From: Sorangium aterium
Lineage (GTDB): Bacteria; Myxococcota_A; Polyangia; Polyangiales; Polyangiaceae
DNA: 64,000 nucleotides
Direction of reading: 5' to 3'
Assembly (NCBI RefSeq): GCF_028368935.1
Contig: NZ_JAQNDK010000003.1
Coordinates: 1,054,001 to 1,118,000, forward strand
The notes under the pieces are model-generated. The model had not been told where the DNA came from and made no database searches. It was given only the letters and a program-made list of their open reading frames with translations. A program made the position numbers and the translations under genes. Below are positions 43,041 to 55,630 of this stretch, piece after piece. How positions within the stretch are numbered: the stretch's first letter is position 1; the number at the start of each line of letters is the position of its first letter.

Positions 43041-45224
43041 ATGCGTCGCAACGACTCACGCCTCCGCCCCGCTCTCCTCCTCGCGCTCGCCTTGTTCGGC
43101 GCCGATTGCGGTGACGACGCCATCTGTTCGCCAGGCGCCCTGTCCGCCTGTTTCCTCGCCGACGGGTCGCTCGGCGCGCAGCAGTGCAACGCGGATGGCA
43201 CCGCGTTCGGCGCGTGTGCCCCCGTGGCGAGCGGGTCTCGACGAGGGTGCGAACACCTCGACGAAGCGTGCTGCCCCGCGCTCCCCGAAGAGCTCGTCGC
43301 GGGCTGCCACGCCGCAGCGAGCCAGGAGAACGACGCCGCGTGCGACGATTTCCTCGCGAGCGCCAACGCGGTCGATCTCTGCACCGGAGGGCCCGGCGAG
43401 GGCGGCGCGCCGGTGGTCCCTTATGGCCCGAGCTGCGCCGGCCTGCTCGACGCGTGCTGCGCGGCGCTGCCGGCGCAGCTCAGAGAAGCGTGCCACGCGA
43501 CCGGATTCCGGGGCAACGAGCAGCTGTGTCACCGGTTCCTGGAGAGCGACGCCAAGGACAACGGCTTTTGCGCCGACGTCGACCCCGCGGCCGAGAGCTG
43601 CGGTTATCTGTCGGAGCGGTGCTGTCCCTCGCTCCCCGAGGGGGCGCGCGAGCGCTGCGCCGCCCTCGCGGGGGAGTCCGACGCGGCGCGGTGCCTCGAC
43701 TACCTCGGCGGCGCAGCGGACGCGGGCCGCTGTCCGAGGCTCGCCCCGGACGAGCCGTTCAGCGCGGCTCCGTGCGAGGCGCTGCTCGATACGTGCTGCG
43801 CGACGCTCGATCCTGAGCTCGCGGTCGAGTGCGATCTGGCCGCGATGTCGGGGGGCCATGCCCGCTGCGCGGCGTTCACCAGCTCGATCCGCGCGTTCGG
43901 CCTCTGCCTCGACGGCGACGGCGCGGGGGGCGGCGGCGACGGCTGCGGGGACACGTCGAGCGACGTGGACAACTGCGGATTCTGCGGCAACGTCTGCGGC
44001 GACCAGCACGCGACGCCCTCGTGCGCGGCCGGCAGGTGCTCGCTCGCGTGCGACCTCGGCCACGCCGACTGCGACGGCGAGCCTGCGAACGGCTGCGAGG
44101 CAGACGTCGAAGGCGACGCGAACAACTGTGGGGCCTGCGGCAACACCTGCAGCGCGCTCCACGCCGCCGCGACCTGCGTCGCGGGCGCCTGCGAAGCCGT
44201 GTGCGACGCCGGGTACGCCGACTGCGACGGCCAGCCTGCGAACGGCTGCGAGGTCGCGCTCGCCTCGGACCCGTTCAACTGCGGCGCGTGCGGCAACGAC
44301 TGCGCGGGCGGCCTCTGCAGCGCCGGCGGGTGCGCCCCGGGCGCCACCTCGCTCGCCTCGGGCCTCGCGGTGCCTTCGGCGCTCGTCCTCGACAACAGCG
44401 CCCTTTACCTGGTCGGCTTCCAGCACGCCGGCGGCATCGCCGTCCGCGTCGACAAGGTCTCCGGCGGCGCGACGTGCCTCGCCAACGGGGCTCCTCCCGG
44501 GGTCGTGGGCTGCAGCGCCGACCGCTTCGAGGACATCGCGCTCCTCGGCGCCGACGCCGTCGTCACCGGCTCGTCCGGCGTGGTCCGGTACCCCTTGTCC
44601 GGCGGCGCCGCGATCCCCCTCACCACAGAGATCCCCGACCCCTGGGCCGTCGTCACCGACGGCAGCGAGGTCTGGTTCACCTCGCTCTCCCAGGGCGGGA
44701 TCTACCGCGTCGACGCCCTCGCGAGCGGACAGCGCGCGCAGGAGATCACCGGCGTGTTCTCCGAGCCCGGGGGCGCGCTCGCGAGCGACGCGGAGCACCT
44801 CTACTGGTCCCGGATCGACGGCACCGTCGTGAAGCTCCGCAAGGACGGCACCGAGCGGCGCCAGATCGCGTCCGGACAGGTGGTGGACACGACGAACCTC
44901 ACGCCTCACACCCTCGCCGTCGACGCCGGACACCTCTTCTGGAGCAGCCCGAACGGGTTCGTGTTCCGGCTCGCCAAGGACGGCGCCGACCTCACGGTGC
45001 TCGCCGACGACCAGCCGAACCCCGCCGGGATCGCCGTCGATCCCGGCGACGGCGGCGCTGTCTACTGGGCCAACCGCGTCGGCTCGATCCGCAAGGTCCC
45101 GAAGGCCGGAGGCGCCGTGACGACGCTCGCCGTCGGCCAGCGCGACGCGATCGCGATCGCCGTCGACGAGGCGTTCGTCTACTGGGCGACCCGGGCGGGG
45201 GACGTCCGCAAGATCGCGAAGTGA
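43041..45224 (+). CDS. Cys-rich lipoprotein with NCGACGN repeats and beta-propeller
   Basis: 727-residue exported protein. The signal ends in FGADC (Cys20). Residues 30-290 contain four Cys-rich modules of about 60 residues with the pattern 'C..LLDxCCxxLPxxxxxxCxxxxxxxxxxxCxxFLxS'. From about 300 to 430 there are three myxobacterial Cys repeats (VDNCGFCGNVC, ANNCGACGNTC, PFNCGACGNDC, each with 'CDxGxADCDGxPANGCE'). The remaining 300 residues form a beta-propeller with 'VYWANRVGSIRKVPKAGG'-like blades (VYWATRAGDVRKIAK at the end). Dozens of paired Cys imply disulfide-rich folding outside the cytoplasm. It probably acts as a surface binding protein. It is followed after 18 bases by another Cys-rich exported protein. 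Confidence 0.82.
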   Translation: MRRNDSRLRPALLLALALFGADCGDDAICSPGALSACFLADGSLGAQQCNADGTAFGACAPVASGSRRGCEHLDEACCPALPEELVAGCHAAASQENDAACDDFLASANAVDLCTGGPGEGGAPVVPYGPSCAGLLDACCAALPAQLREACHATGFRGNEQLCHRFLESDAKDNGFCADVDPAAESCGYLSERCCPSLPEGARERCAALAGESDAARCLDYLGGAADAGRCPRLAPDEPFSAAPCEALLDTCCATLDPELAVECDLAAMSGGHARCAAFTSSIRAFGLCLDGDGAGGGGDGCGDTSSDVDNCGFCGNVCGDQHATPSCAAGRCSLACDLGHADCDGEPANGCEADVEGDANNCGACGNTCSALHAAATCVAGACEAVCDAGYADCDGQPANGCEVALASDPFNCGACGNDCAGGLCSAGGCAPGATSLASGLAVPSALVLDNSALYLVGFQHAGGIAVRVDKVSGGATCLANGAPPGVVGCSADRFEDIALLGADAVVTGSSGVVRYPLSGGAAIPLTTEIPDPWAVVTDGSEVWFTSLSQGGIYRVDALASGQRAQEITGVFSEPGGALASDAEHLYWSRIDGTVVKLRKDGTERRQIASGQVVDTTNLTPHTLAVDAGHLFWSSPNGFVFRLAKDGADLTVLADDQPNPAGIAVDPGDGGAVYWANRVGSIRKVPKAGGAVTTLAVGQRDAIAIAVDEAFVYWATRAGDVRKIAK

Positions 45225-45242
45225 GCTGAGAGCAGCCGGGAG

Positions 45243-48008
45243 ATGCAGCGCATGCACGATCGCGTCGAGGGCAGTCCGTCGCACCGAAGCCCTGTCTCGA
45301 GCCACCTCCGGCGTGTGCCGGCGGTGCGCCTCCTCGGGACGCTCGCCGTGCTGCTCGCCGCCGGGGTGGTGGCCGGCATGGGCTGCGGCAGGGAGCCGCC
45401 CCCGCCCGCCGTCGCGGCGCCGCCCCTGGGCGCGCAGGCGAACGACGACGCGTGCGCGTGCAGCGGCGGCTTTTATTACAACGGCGAGGCGATCCCGATC
45501 GAGGACACCCGGTGTGACAGCTTCGTGTGCGGGCGCGACCTCATCGCCTATCACTGCGTCGACCTCGGCGCGAACGACAACTGGCGCAGCTTCCCGGGGA
45601 ACAGGTGCGGCGATCTCTCCTGTCCTGGCGCAGGGACCTTCTGCGGCGCGGACGTCGTGAACGGCGAGCCCGCGGCCCTGTACCAGTGCGCGGGCGCGGG
45701 GCAGATCCCGCTCGAGTGGACGATCTGCGAGGGGGGCTGCCGGCGCGGGGCGTGCACCGAAGCCGCGACCAGCGAGTGCCCATGCGAGGTCCCGCCCGTG
45801 GCCGGCGGCGAGCACATCCCGCGCACCTGCGGGCAACGCGTGTGTTTCCCGACCGGCGCTGGCAGCGACGGGGTGAAGATGGTGTGCACCGCGGATGGGT
45901 GGCAGAGCCTGGGGCTCTCGTGCACGCAGCGCGCGGGCACCTGCAGCGCCTGCCGCGGGGTGCAGGACAGCTTCGACAACGAGGTGACCACGACCGCGTG
46001 CGGCGAGACGATCTGCGGCCTCGGGCACGGCAACCGCAGCGAATGGATCTGCGGAGAAGCGGGGTGGCTCGACCTCAATCGCCCCTGCGAACCGGGCGAG
46101 CCGGAGGACGAGGGCGCGGAGTTCGGCCGCTGCCCGGAGCAGTTCCAGGACAAGGACGGGAAATGGAAGTCGGTCGAGCAAGGCCAGACCTTCTGCGGTG
46201 ATCAGGTCTTTCGCAGCCCCTGGAACAACGACCTGGCGCGGAGCTTTGGCGAGCCCTTGATCCGCATCAAGGGAGAGGCGACGCAGCTCTTCGCCTGCCC
46301 CGGGCCGGGCGCCCGCCCTGTGCCTTATCGCGACTGCTCCGCGCTCGGCGGCAGCGGCGAGTGCAAGCCCGTGCGGGAGCTGCCGGGCATGCACTACCAC
46401 GAGGTCACCGGCGAGCAGCCCCAGGACGGCGCCAGGACGATCCGCGACTGGGACCGCTGCGACGAGGGGTGCCCCGCGGTCCCCGACGTGGTGTACGCCA
46501 TGGCGGGGCCGGACGGCAACCGCTTCTGCCGCCATCTGTTCTGCGGGCAGCACGGGGTCACCGGTCGCGTCGGGACCTTGTACCAGTGCGCCTACGACGA
46601 TTGGTCGTTCTGTCCACCGCCGGCGCAGTCCACGAGCGCCGTCGTGGGCCGCCCGGTGCCGTACGAGGAGTGTTCCGCGGCGTGTCTTCCGCGCGACGCC
46701 AAGACCCAGCACGACGTGTGTGATGCCACCTCGGATCAAGAGCCGTTCGGGATCCCGGATCCGGCGCCGGATCCGAGCCCTTCCTCGCGATGCGATGCGA
46801 TCGTCGATTACCAGGGGAACGAGGTCCCTCTGTCGTCGCGGCGGCGGGGCGCGAGCGTCTGCGGCCGCGGCGGGCAGGTGTTCGAGTGCCGCGATCGGCA
46901 GCTCTACCGCCCCGACGGCTGGCACGCCACGGGCGTCTCCTGCGGCACGGCGTGCGGGATCTGTGGCCCCGATCCGTACGGGACCCAGTCCTCGTTCTGC
47001 GAGTCGGTCACGGACTTCTTCGGCAACGCGTGCAGCGATATCACCGCCGATCCGGGGGCGATCCTCTGCAACAACGTCGAGAACGTGGGGTTCAACGAGC
47101 CAGCGTACTGCGGCCACAACCCAGACCTGCACGCCCCGGGCGACCCGTGGATGCTCTACCACTGCAAGGCGTACTGCGAGCGCCAGGACGGGGCCGAGAC
47201 CCGCCTCGTGCCGTGCGAGGGGAGCGAGGGTTATGACCCGACCGGGCGAGAGAAGAAGCGCCACTACCTCTTCGACCACGCGACCTACTGCCCGCTGGGG
47301 TGCATGATCAACGAAAGGGTGAACGACGCGTGCCTCGCGCCGACAGGGACCCTCCAGTTCCCCTTTCCCGATCACAGGATGATCCAGAACATCGGTCACA
47401 AGCCGGACTGGCAAGATGGACGGCACCTCGGCGAGGACATCGGCAAGGTGAGCGGCCGGACGGACGGCACCTACGTGTTCCCGATCGCTCCGGGCAAGCT
47501 CCTCCGGGCCGGGATCAACTGCTCGCAGTACCTCGGCATCGCGCTCGTCGAGCATCGCTTCAAGGAGAACGGCGAAGAGAAGCGGTTCTGCTCGTTCTAC
47601 GGGCACCTCGACGTCGATGAGCTGGCGACGGCCCTCGTGGGACAGGACGTCGGCACGGAGACGCCGCTCGGGAAGATCGCCTATTGGGACGACATCCCGA
47701 GGCAACACAACATCCATTGCGCGGAGAAGTGGACGGAGTGCCCGTCAGAGGACAGCTTCCCCTGCGACGCGGGCAACTCGCACCTGCACTACACCGTGCT
47801 CTCCGACGCCGAGTGCGGGCGCTTCGACGACGGCGGCGGCGCGCCGCCCGGGTACGATGGGTGCGACAAGGAATCGGCGGTCGGCTACCTCGACACGGAG
47901 ACGCGGATCGAGTCCTATACCGCGCTCGACGCCACCTGCGAGACCACCATCTCCCAGCCCGACGGATACATCTCCCCGGAGTGGTTCGTGACCTCTCGTC
48001 TGCATTGA
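45243..48008 (+). CDS. Cys-rich exported protein with C-terminal M23 peptidase-like domain
   Basis: 921 residues. After a basic start, a hydrophobic helix (28-47) ends in AGMGC, a lipobox-like site. The next 650 residues are a run of Cys-rich modules ('CACSGGFYYNGEAIPIEDTRCDSFVCG', 'CGETICGLGHGN', 'VCGRGGQVFECRD') that I do not recognise. The last 210 residues resemble an M23 (LytM) metallopeptidase: zinc motif HLGED (His728, Asp732) and HLH (847-849), with 'YVFPIAPGKLLRAG', 'SFYGHLDVDEL' and 'DVGTETPLGKIAYWDD' as in lysostaphin-like enzymes. M23 enzymes cut peptidoglycan cross-bridges or secreted peptides. GGGAG precedes ATG 45243, and it is almost certainly cotranscribed with the preceding Cys-rich gene. 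Confidence 0.78.
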   Translation: MQRMHDRVEGSPSHRSPVSSHLRRVPAVRLLGTLAVLLAAGVVAGMGCGREPPPPAVAAPPLGAQANDDACACSGGFYYNGEAIPIEDTRCDSFVCGRDLIAYHCVDLGANDNWRSFPGNRCGDLSCPGAGTFCGADVVNGEPAALYQCAGAGQIPLEWTICEGGCRRGACTEAATSECPCEVPPVAGGEHIPRTCGQRVCFPTGAGSDGVKMVCTADGWQSLGLSCTQRAGTCSACRGVQDSFDNEVTTTACGETICGLGHGNRSEWICGEAGWLDLNRPCEPGEPEDEGAEFGRCPEQFQDKDGKWKSVEQGQTFCGDQVFRSPWNNDLARSFGEPLIRIKGEATQLFACPGPGARPVPYRDCSALGGSGECKPVRELPGMHYHEVTGEQPQDGARTIRDWDRCDEGCPAVPDVVYAMAGPDGNRFCRHLFCGQHGVTGRVGTLYQCAYDDWSFCPPPAQSTSAVVGRPVPYEECSAACLPRDAKTQHDVCDATSDQEPFGIPDPAPDPSPSSRCDAIVDYQGNEVPLSSRRRGASVCGRGGQVFECRDRQLYRPDGWHATGVSCGTACGICGPDPYGTQSSFCESVTDFFGNACSDITADPGAILCNNVENVGFNEPAYCGHNPDLHAPGDPWMLYHCKAYCERQDGAETRLVPCEGSEGYDPTGREKKRHYLFDHATYCPLGCMINERVNDACLAPTGTLQFPFPDHRMIQNIGHKPDWQDGRHLGEDIGKVSGRTDGTYVFPIAPGKLLRAGINCSQYLGIALVEHRFKENGEEKRFCSFYGHLDVDELATALVGQDVGTETPLGKIAYWDDIPRQHNIHCAEKWTECPSEDSFPCDAGNSHLHYTVLSDAECGRFDDGGGAPPGYDGCDKESAVGYLDTETRIESYTALDATCETTISQPDGYISPEWFVTSRLH

Positions 48009-48095
48009 CCCACCGTCCGCGCCAGCGTCGGGCGCCGCGCGGGGAGGCAGGTGTCCTCGGTCCCGCTCGCGCCTCGCGCCGGCGGGCGCGCGACG

Positions 48096-48512
48096 TCAGG
48101 CGGTGGTCGGCGGGAGCGGCATCACGCACTCCACGAAATAGCGCAGGATGTCCTGCGGGGTGATGATCCCGACGAGGCGCCCCTCGCGCACGACCGGCAG
48201 GTGGTGGATCCGGTTCGCGCGCAGCAGGGTCATCACCTCGTCCGTGGGCATGAACTCGTCCACGCAGATGGGCGGGGTGCTCATCACGTCTGCAGCCGTC
48301 ATGCCTGCGTACTCCTTGCGCAGGAGCACGCCCAGGAGATCCGTCTCGCTGACGAACCCGATGATGCGGTGCCCCTCGTCGATGACCGGCGCGCCGCTCA
48401 GGCGATGGTTGGCGAACAGCTGCAACATGTCGAGGACCGGCGTGCCGTGCTCCAAAGCGATCACGCGCTCGGTCATCAGATTGCGCGCATGGCCCTTCAT
48501 GGTCCGGGGCAT
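48096..48512 (-). CDS. CBS-domain pair protein
   Basis: 138-residue protein of two CBS motifs: 'ARNLMTERVIALEHGTPVLDMLQLFANHRLSGAPVIDEGHRIIGFVSETDLL' (about 9-60) and 'AADVMSTPPICVDEFMPTDEVMTLLRANRIHHLPVVREGRLVGIITPQDILR' (about 73-125). Stand-alone CBS pairs bind adenosine nucleotides and relay energy status, but the partner is unknown. ATG 48512 was used; an upstream TTG nine codons earlier is possible. Convergent with the Cys-rich operon. Confidence 0.9.
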   Translation of the reverse strand: MPRTMKGHARNLMTERVIALEHGTPVLDMLQLFANHRLSGAPVIDEGHRIIGFVSETDLLGVLLRKEYAGMTAADVMSTPPICVDEFMPTDEVMTLLRANRIHHLPVVREGRLVGIITPQDILRYFVECVMPLPPTTA

Positions 48513-49274
48513 GTAATGCTCGGCACGCAGCGGCGTCAAGTGCGCGCCGACGCACCGCGCCGAGCAGCCCGTTCAGCCGCCGTCCTTTCCACGTCCCACG
48601 TCTCACGCCGATCCATGCCCACGCCGGGCCTCGCGCACGCCCTCCGTCGAGCGACCGCTGCGGACGGCCGGGAGGCGCGACGCACCGGTCGGCTCGGCGC
48701 TCGGCCGGCCTCGGCGCCTCCTGCCGGCCGCCCCGGCGGCCCGCAGGTCCGCCGAGGGAGCTCAGGACGCCGACCGCGGGGGCCCGGGAGGCGCAGGCCC
48801 AGGCCGTCGTCCGCTCGGATGGAGCGAGCCCACCGAGCGCCTTCGGGGCGCCTCCCGGCCGGAAGGTTGGCTGTCAGCTACAGGCCATCATGTCGCCGCC
48901 AATCGCACTTCGACCTCGCCCCATCGCTCCTCCGTCCCCGGTGCCAGCATCGCTGTCCATGATGCCTTGGACAGAGCGGGAGTCTCGCGCCGACAGCGCC
49001 AACAGAGCGATCGCACCCCGACACAAAAAAAGCGACCCTTGCGTGCGCGTCGGTCTTTGCCCGGCGGTGTATCAGTGACATCTTTCCATTTGTTGCTGTA
49101 GCGGAGATGGCCCCATCGGCCGCTCCGACTCGTGGGCTTCTTCGCGGCTCGTGCATCTGAACAAGATCACGCACCGGCGTTCGATGCGCGCACCCCTTGG
49201 CCCGCGCCTCGGCGCCGGTCGTTTCGGGAGCCCGTGGGCCACGCGCTCATGGGCATCCCAGGGGGGCGTTATCC
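48513..49274. other. Long non-coding gap, no gene recognised
   Basis: 762 bases between the CBS gene and the repeat lipoprotein. Open frames on both strands lack protein-like composition, ribosome sites or conserved motifs. The first half (48600-48880) is extremely GC-rich with many local inverted repeats (for example GGCGCC/GGCCGG clusters near 48700-48740), the second is more mixed, with a short A-run (CACAAAAAAAGCG, 49020-49032). A structured RNA or a decayed gene is possible, but I cannot assign either. Confidence 0.4.
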
Positions 49275-50108
49275 ATGGAGCATTCGCCGAAGCTGGCTGC
49301 ACTCCTCCTGGCCATCGCGGCGCTCTTCGCGAGCGCGTGCGCGGTGGCGCTCGATCCGGACGCTCCGGCCGAGGACGCCGGGGACGCCGCGTCCCAGGCC
49401 GCTCAGACGGCGAACGCGCTGACGTCGAACGCGTTGACGTCGAACGCGCTGACGTCGAACGCGCTGACGTCGAAGGCGCTGATCTCGAACGCGCTCACGG
49501 CCGAGGCGCTCTCCGGCCACCCGCTCACGGCCGAGGCGCTCCGTGACCCGGCCGCGCGCACCCTGCTGAAGTACGTCGCGGGATGCGCGCTCCCCGCGGG
49601 CGAAGGCTTCACCGTCGCCGTCGGCGACGACGAGTTCTCCTTCCCGGGGGAGCTCGGGCTCGCGGCGAGCTGGGGTGAGGAGGGCGGCGCCTGCGACGAA
49701 GCTTGCCGGTCCTGGGTCAGCGGCTGCGTCCTCGCCCGCGTCAACTATCTCGGGCACAGGGTGAGCATCTCCGTCCGCGGGGATCGCAAGGAGCTCCGGG
49801 CCGACAAGGGCGAGCGCGCGGCCTACCCGAGGCGCGAGGCCACCTACTACGGCAACATCTTCGCGCCGCAGCGCCGCTACCACGCGTGCCTCCCCCCCGA
49901 GCCTTCGTCGCTCGTGCGATCCTGCGGGCCGTCGCTCGAGACGTGCGCGATCCAGGTCGCCGGCTCGTGCGGCAGCCTGTGCGACGCGCCGAACAGCGAC
50001 GGGAGCTTCCCGAACTGCCGCGGCAAGATCCGCAGCAACTCGGGCAAGCTCATCGTCGAGAAGACGCCGAACCTCGGCTCCGTCACCGTGTTCCTCATGG
50101 ACGACTGA
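49275..50108 (+). CDS. Lipoprotein with NALTS pentapeptide repeats
   Basis: 277-residue predicted lipoprotein. ATG 49275 gives a signal ending in LFASAC (Cys22). Residues 47-93 are a striking run of NALTS repeats (five exact or near copies, then KALIS, NALTA, EALSG, PLTA). After this comes a globular domain with paired Cys ('AGCALPAGEGF', 'GGACDEACRSWVSGCVLARVNYLG', 'ACLPPEPSSLVRSCGPSLETC', 'GSCGSLCDAPNSDG') and no known family. Lipoproteins with such repeats recur in myxobacteria, to my recollection; their function is not known to me. The stop codon is one base before the start of the kinase gene, which makes coupling very likely. Confidence 0.82.
   Translation: MEHSPKLAALLLAIAALFASACAVALDPDAPAEDAGDAASQAAQTANALTSNALTSNALTSNALTSKALISNALTAEALSGHPLTAEALRDPAARTLLKYVAGCALPAGEGFTVAVGDDEFSFPGELGLAASWGEEGGACDEACRSWVSGCVLARVNYLGHRVSISVRGDRKELRADKGERAAYPRREATYYGNIFAPQRRYHACLPPEPSSLVRSCGPSLETCAIQVAGSCGSLCDAPNSDGSFPNCRGKIRSNSGKLIVEKTPNLGSVTVFLMDD
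49413..49487 (+). repeat. 15-base tandem repeat encoding NALTS
   Basis: Five near-exact copies of AACGCGCTGACGTCG inside the lipoprotein gene, each adding one pentapeptide. Slipped-strand changes would alter the length of the linker between the lipid anchor and the Cys domain without breaking the frame. Confidence 0.8.
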
Positions 50109-50109
50109 C

Positions 50110-54282
<4,173 letters not shown>

Positions 54283-54629
54283 CCGCCCCGAGGGCTCGCG
54301 CCCTCCGCCTCGCCCGCCCGCGTGTCCCCGGCCCTCGCCGCGACATGGGGGGTTGGGCGCCCCTGCGCTGATGCCCTGTCGCGCCGCCTGGACCGACGTG
54401 ACCGGTGGAGGGGAGGACACCGGCCTGCCGATTGTCCAGGATACGCGAGGTGCTTGTTGCGCTGAGAGCCTGTGAGTTCTGCTTGATTCGAATTAAAAAA
54501 ATACTCTATCAGAGGTGACAGGTGATCAGACGAGCTCATTCCTCCAGCACGCGCGCCGCACTCCCCACCGCCCTCACACCCGCTCGAAATCAGGAGAGAG
54601 TCGAGAGAAAACGATGGGCCGGGCGCCGA
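54283..54629 (+). promoter_or_regulatory. Intergenic region with AT-rich promoter of the lipase operon
   Basis: 347 bases between the kinase stop and the lipase start. The segment 54480-54510 is by far the most AT-rich stretch of the window: TTGATT (54483-54488), 16-base spacer, TCTATC (54505-54510), a plausible sigma70-type promoter. AGAGGTG follows, then GTG 54522 in frame with the lipase; AGGAGAGAG at 54592-54600 is a second purine-rich site. Confidence 0.45.
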
Positions 54630-55613
54630 ATGTGGATTGACGCATTGCGGTGCACGGCGGGAGCCGTCGTGATGCTGCTCTCGCAAGGATGCGTCGCGTC
54701 GATGGACGAGCCGGCGGACGCGGAGCGCGCCGAGGTCGGCGAGGGCGCGCTGGCGATGAAGAGCTATGCACAGACGCGGTATCCAATCGTGCTCTGTCAC
54801 GGAATGGCCGGCTTCAAGGCGATGTTCGGGGTGATCGACTACTTCGGTGGGATCGCGGCGGCGCTGCGCGCCGGCGGAGCGGAGGTGTATGCCACCGAGG
54901 TGCCCCAGTTCGACAGCACCGAGGCGCGGGGGGAGGCGCTGCTCGCGCAGGTCGAGGATATCGTCGCGCGCACCGGGAGCGGGAAGGTCAACCTGGTCGG
55001 GCACAGCCATGGCGGGCTCGACGCCCGGTATGTCGCCGCGGTGCGGCCGGATCTCATTGCCTCGGTGACCACCATCGGGTCTCCGCATCAGGGGGCCGAG
55101 CTCGCCAGTTTCCTCCAGGAGAACCTGCGGGAGGGCGGGTTCGCGGAGGGGGCGCTCTCGTTCCTCGCCAACAGCCTCGGCGCGGTGCTCAGCCTGCTCA
55201 GCGGGCACACGGCGCCCCAGGACGCGATCGCCGCCGTCAGGTCGCTCTCCGCCGCCGGGATGCGCGAGTTCAACGCGCGTTACCCGGCCGGGCTGCCCGA
55301 CGGCCGGTGCGGGCAGGGCCCCGCCGAGGAGGGCGGCGTGCGCTTCTTCTCGTGGTCGGGGACATCGATCGTCACGAGCCTCATCGATCCGACCGACCTG
55401 ACGCTCGGGCTCATCTCCAAGCTGTATTCGGAGTCGAACGACGGGATGGTGGGCAGGTGCAGCTCCCATTTCGGGGTGGTGCTCCGCGACGACTATGGGA
55501 TGAACCACCTCGACGAGGTCAATCAGCTCTTCGGGTTTATCAACCTGTCTGGGCCGAACCCGAAGTCCGTGTTCCGGTCGCACGCGAGCCGGCTGAAGGG
55601 CATCGGTCTCTAG
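54630..55613 (+). CDS. Family I triacylglycerol lipase, predicted lipoprotein
   Basis: 327 residues from ATG 54630. A hydrophobic start ends in LLSQGC (Cys21), a lipobox. The alpha/beta-hydrolase domain has 'YPIVLCHGMAGF' (oxyanion hole), nucleophile Ser126 in GHSHGG, Asp271 in 'SESNDGMVG' and His293 in 'MNHLDEVNQ', as in Pseudomonas/Burkholderia lipases. Cys227 and Cys277 match the conserved disulfide, and 'SPHQGAELA' and 'IDPTDLTLGLI' are family I.1/I.2 hallmarks. Such lipases need a foldase, and the next gene encodes one. The true start is uncertain: GTG 54522 would add 36 residues and a more basic N-terminus. Family members are normally secreted freely; a lipid anchor would be unusual. 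Confidence 0.93.
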   Translation: MWIDALRCTAGAVVMLLSQGCVASMDEPADAERAEVGEGALAMKSYAQTRYPIVLCHGMAGFKAMFGVIDYFGGIAAALRAGGAEVYATEVPQFDSTEARGEALLAQVEDIVARTGSGKVNLVGHSHGGLDARYVAAVRPDLIASVTTIGSPHQGAELASFLQENLREGGFAEGALSFLANSLGAVLSLLSGHTAPQDAIAAVRSLSAAGMREFNARYPAGLPDGRCGQGPAEEGGVRFFSWSGTSIVTSLIDPTDLTLGLISKLYSESNDGMVGRCSSHFGVVLRDDYGMNHLDEVNQLFGFINLSGPNPKSVFRSHASRLKGIGL

Positions 55614-55630
55614 CCTCCTGGGGGCCCTTC

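Noticed and set aside
43056-47717. A 1553-codon open frame on the minus strand opposite the Cys-rich genes
   Set aside because: High GC removes stop codons from antisense frames. Its translation is Arg/Ala/Val-rich without motifs, whereas the plus strand has signal sequences, Cys repeats and zinc motifs.
48540-49274. tRNA, RNase P RNA or other standard RNA gene
   Set aside because: No cloverleaf with T-loop motif GTTCGAATC and no recognisable conserved RNA core was found.
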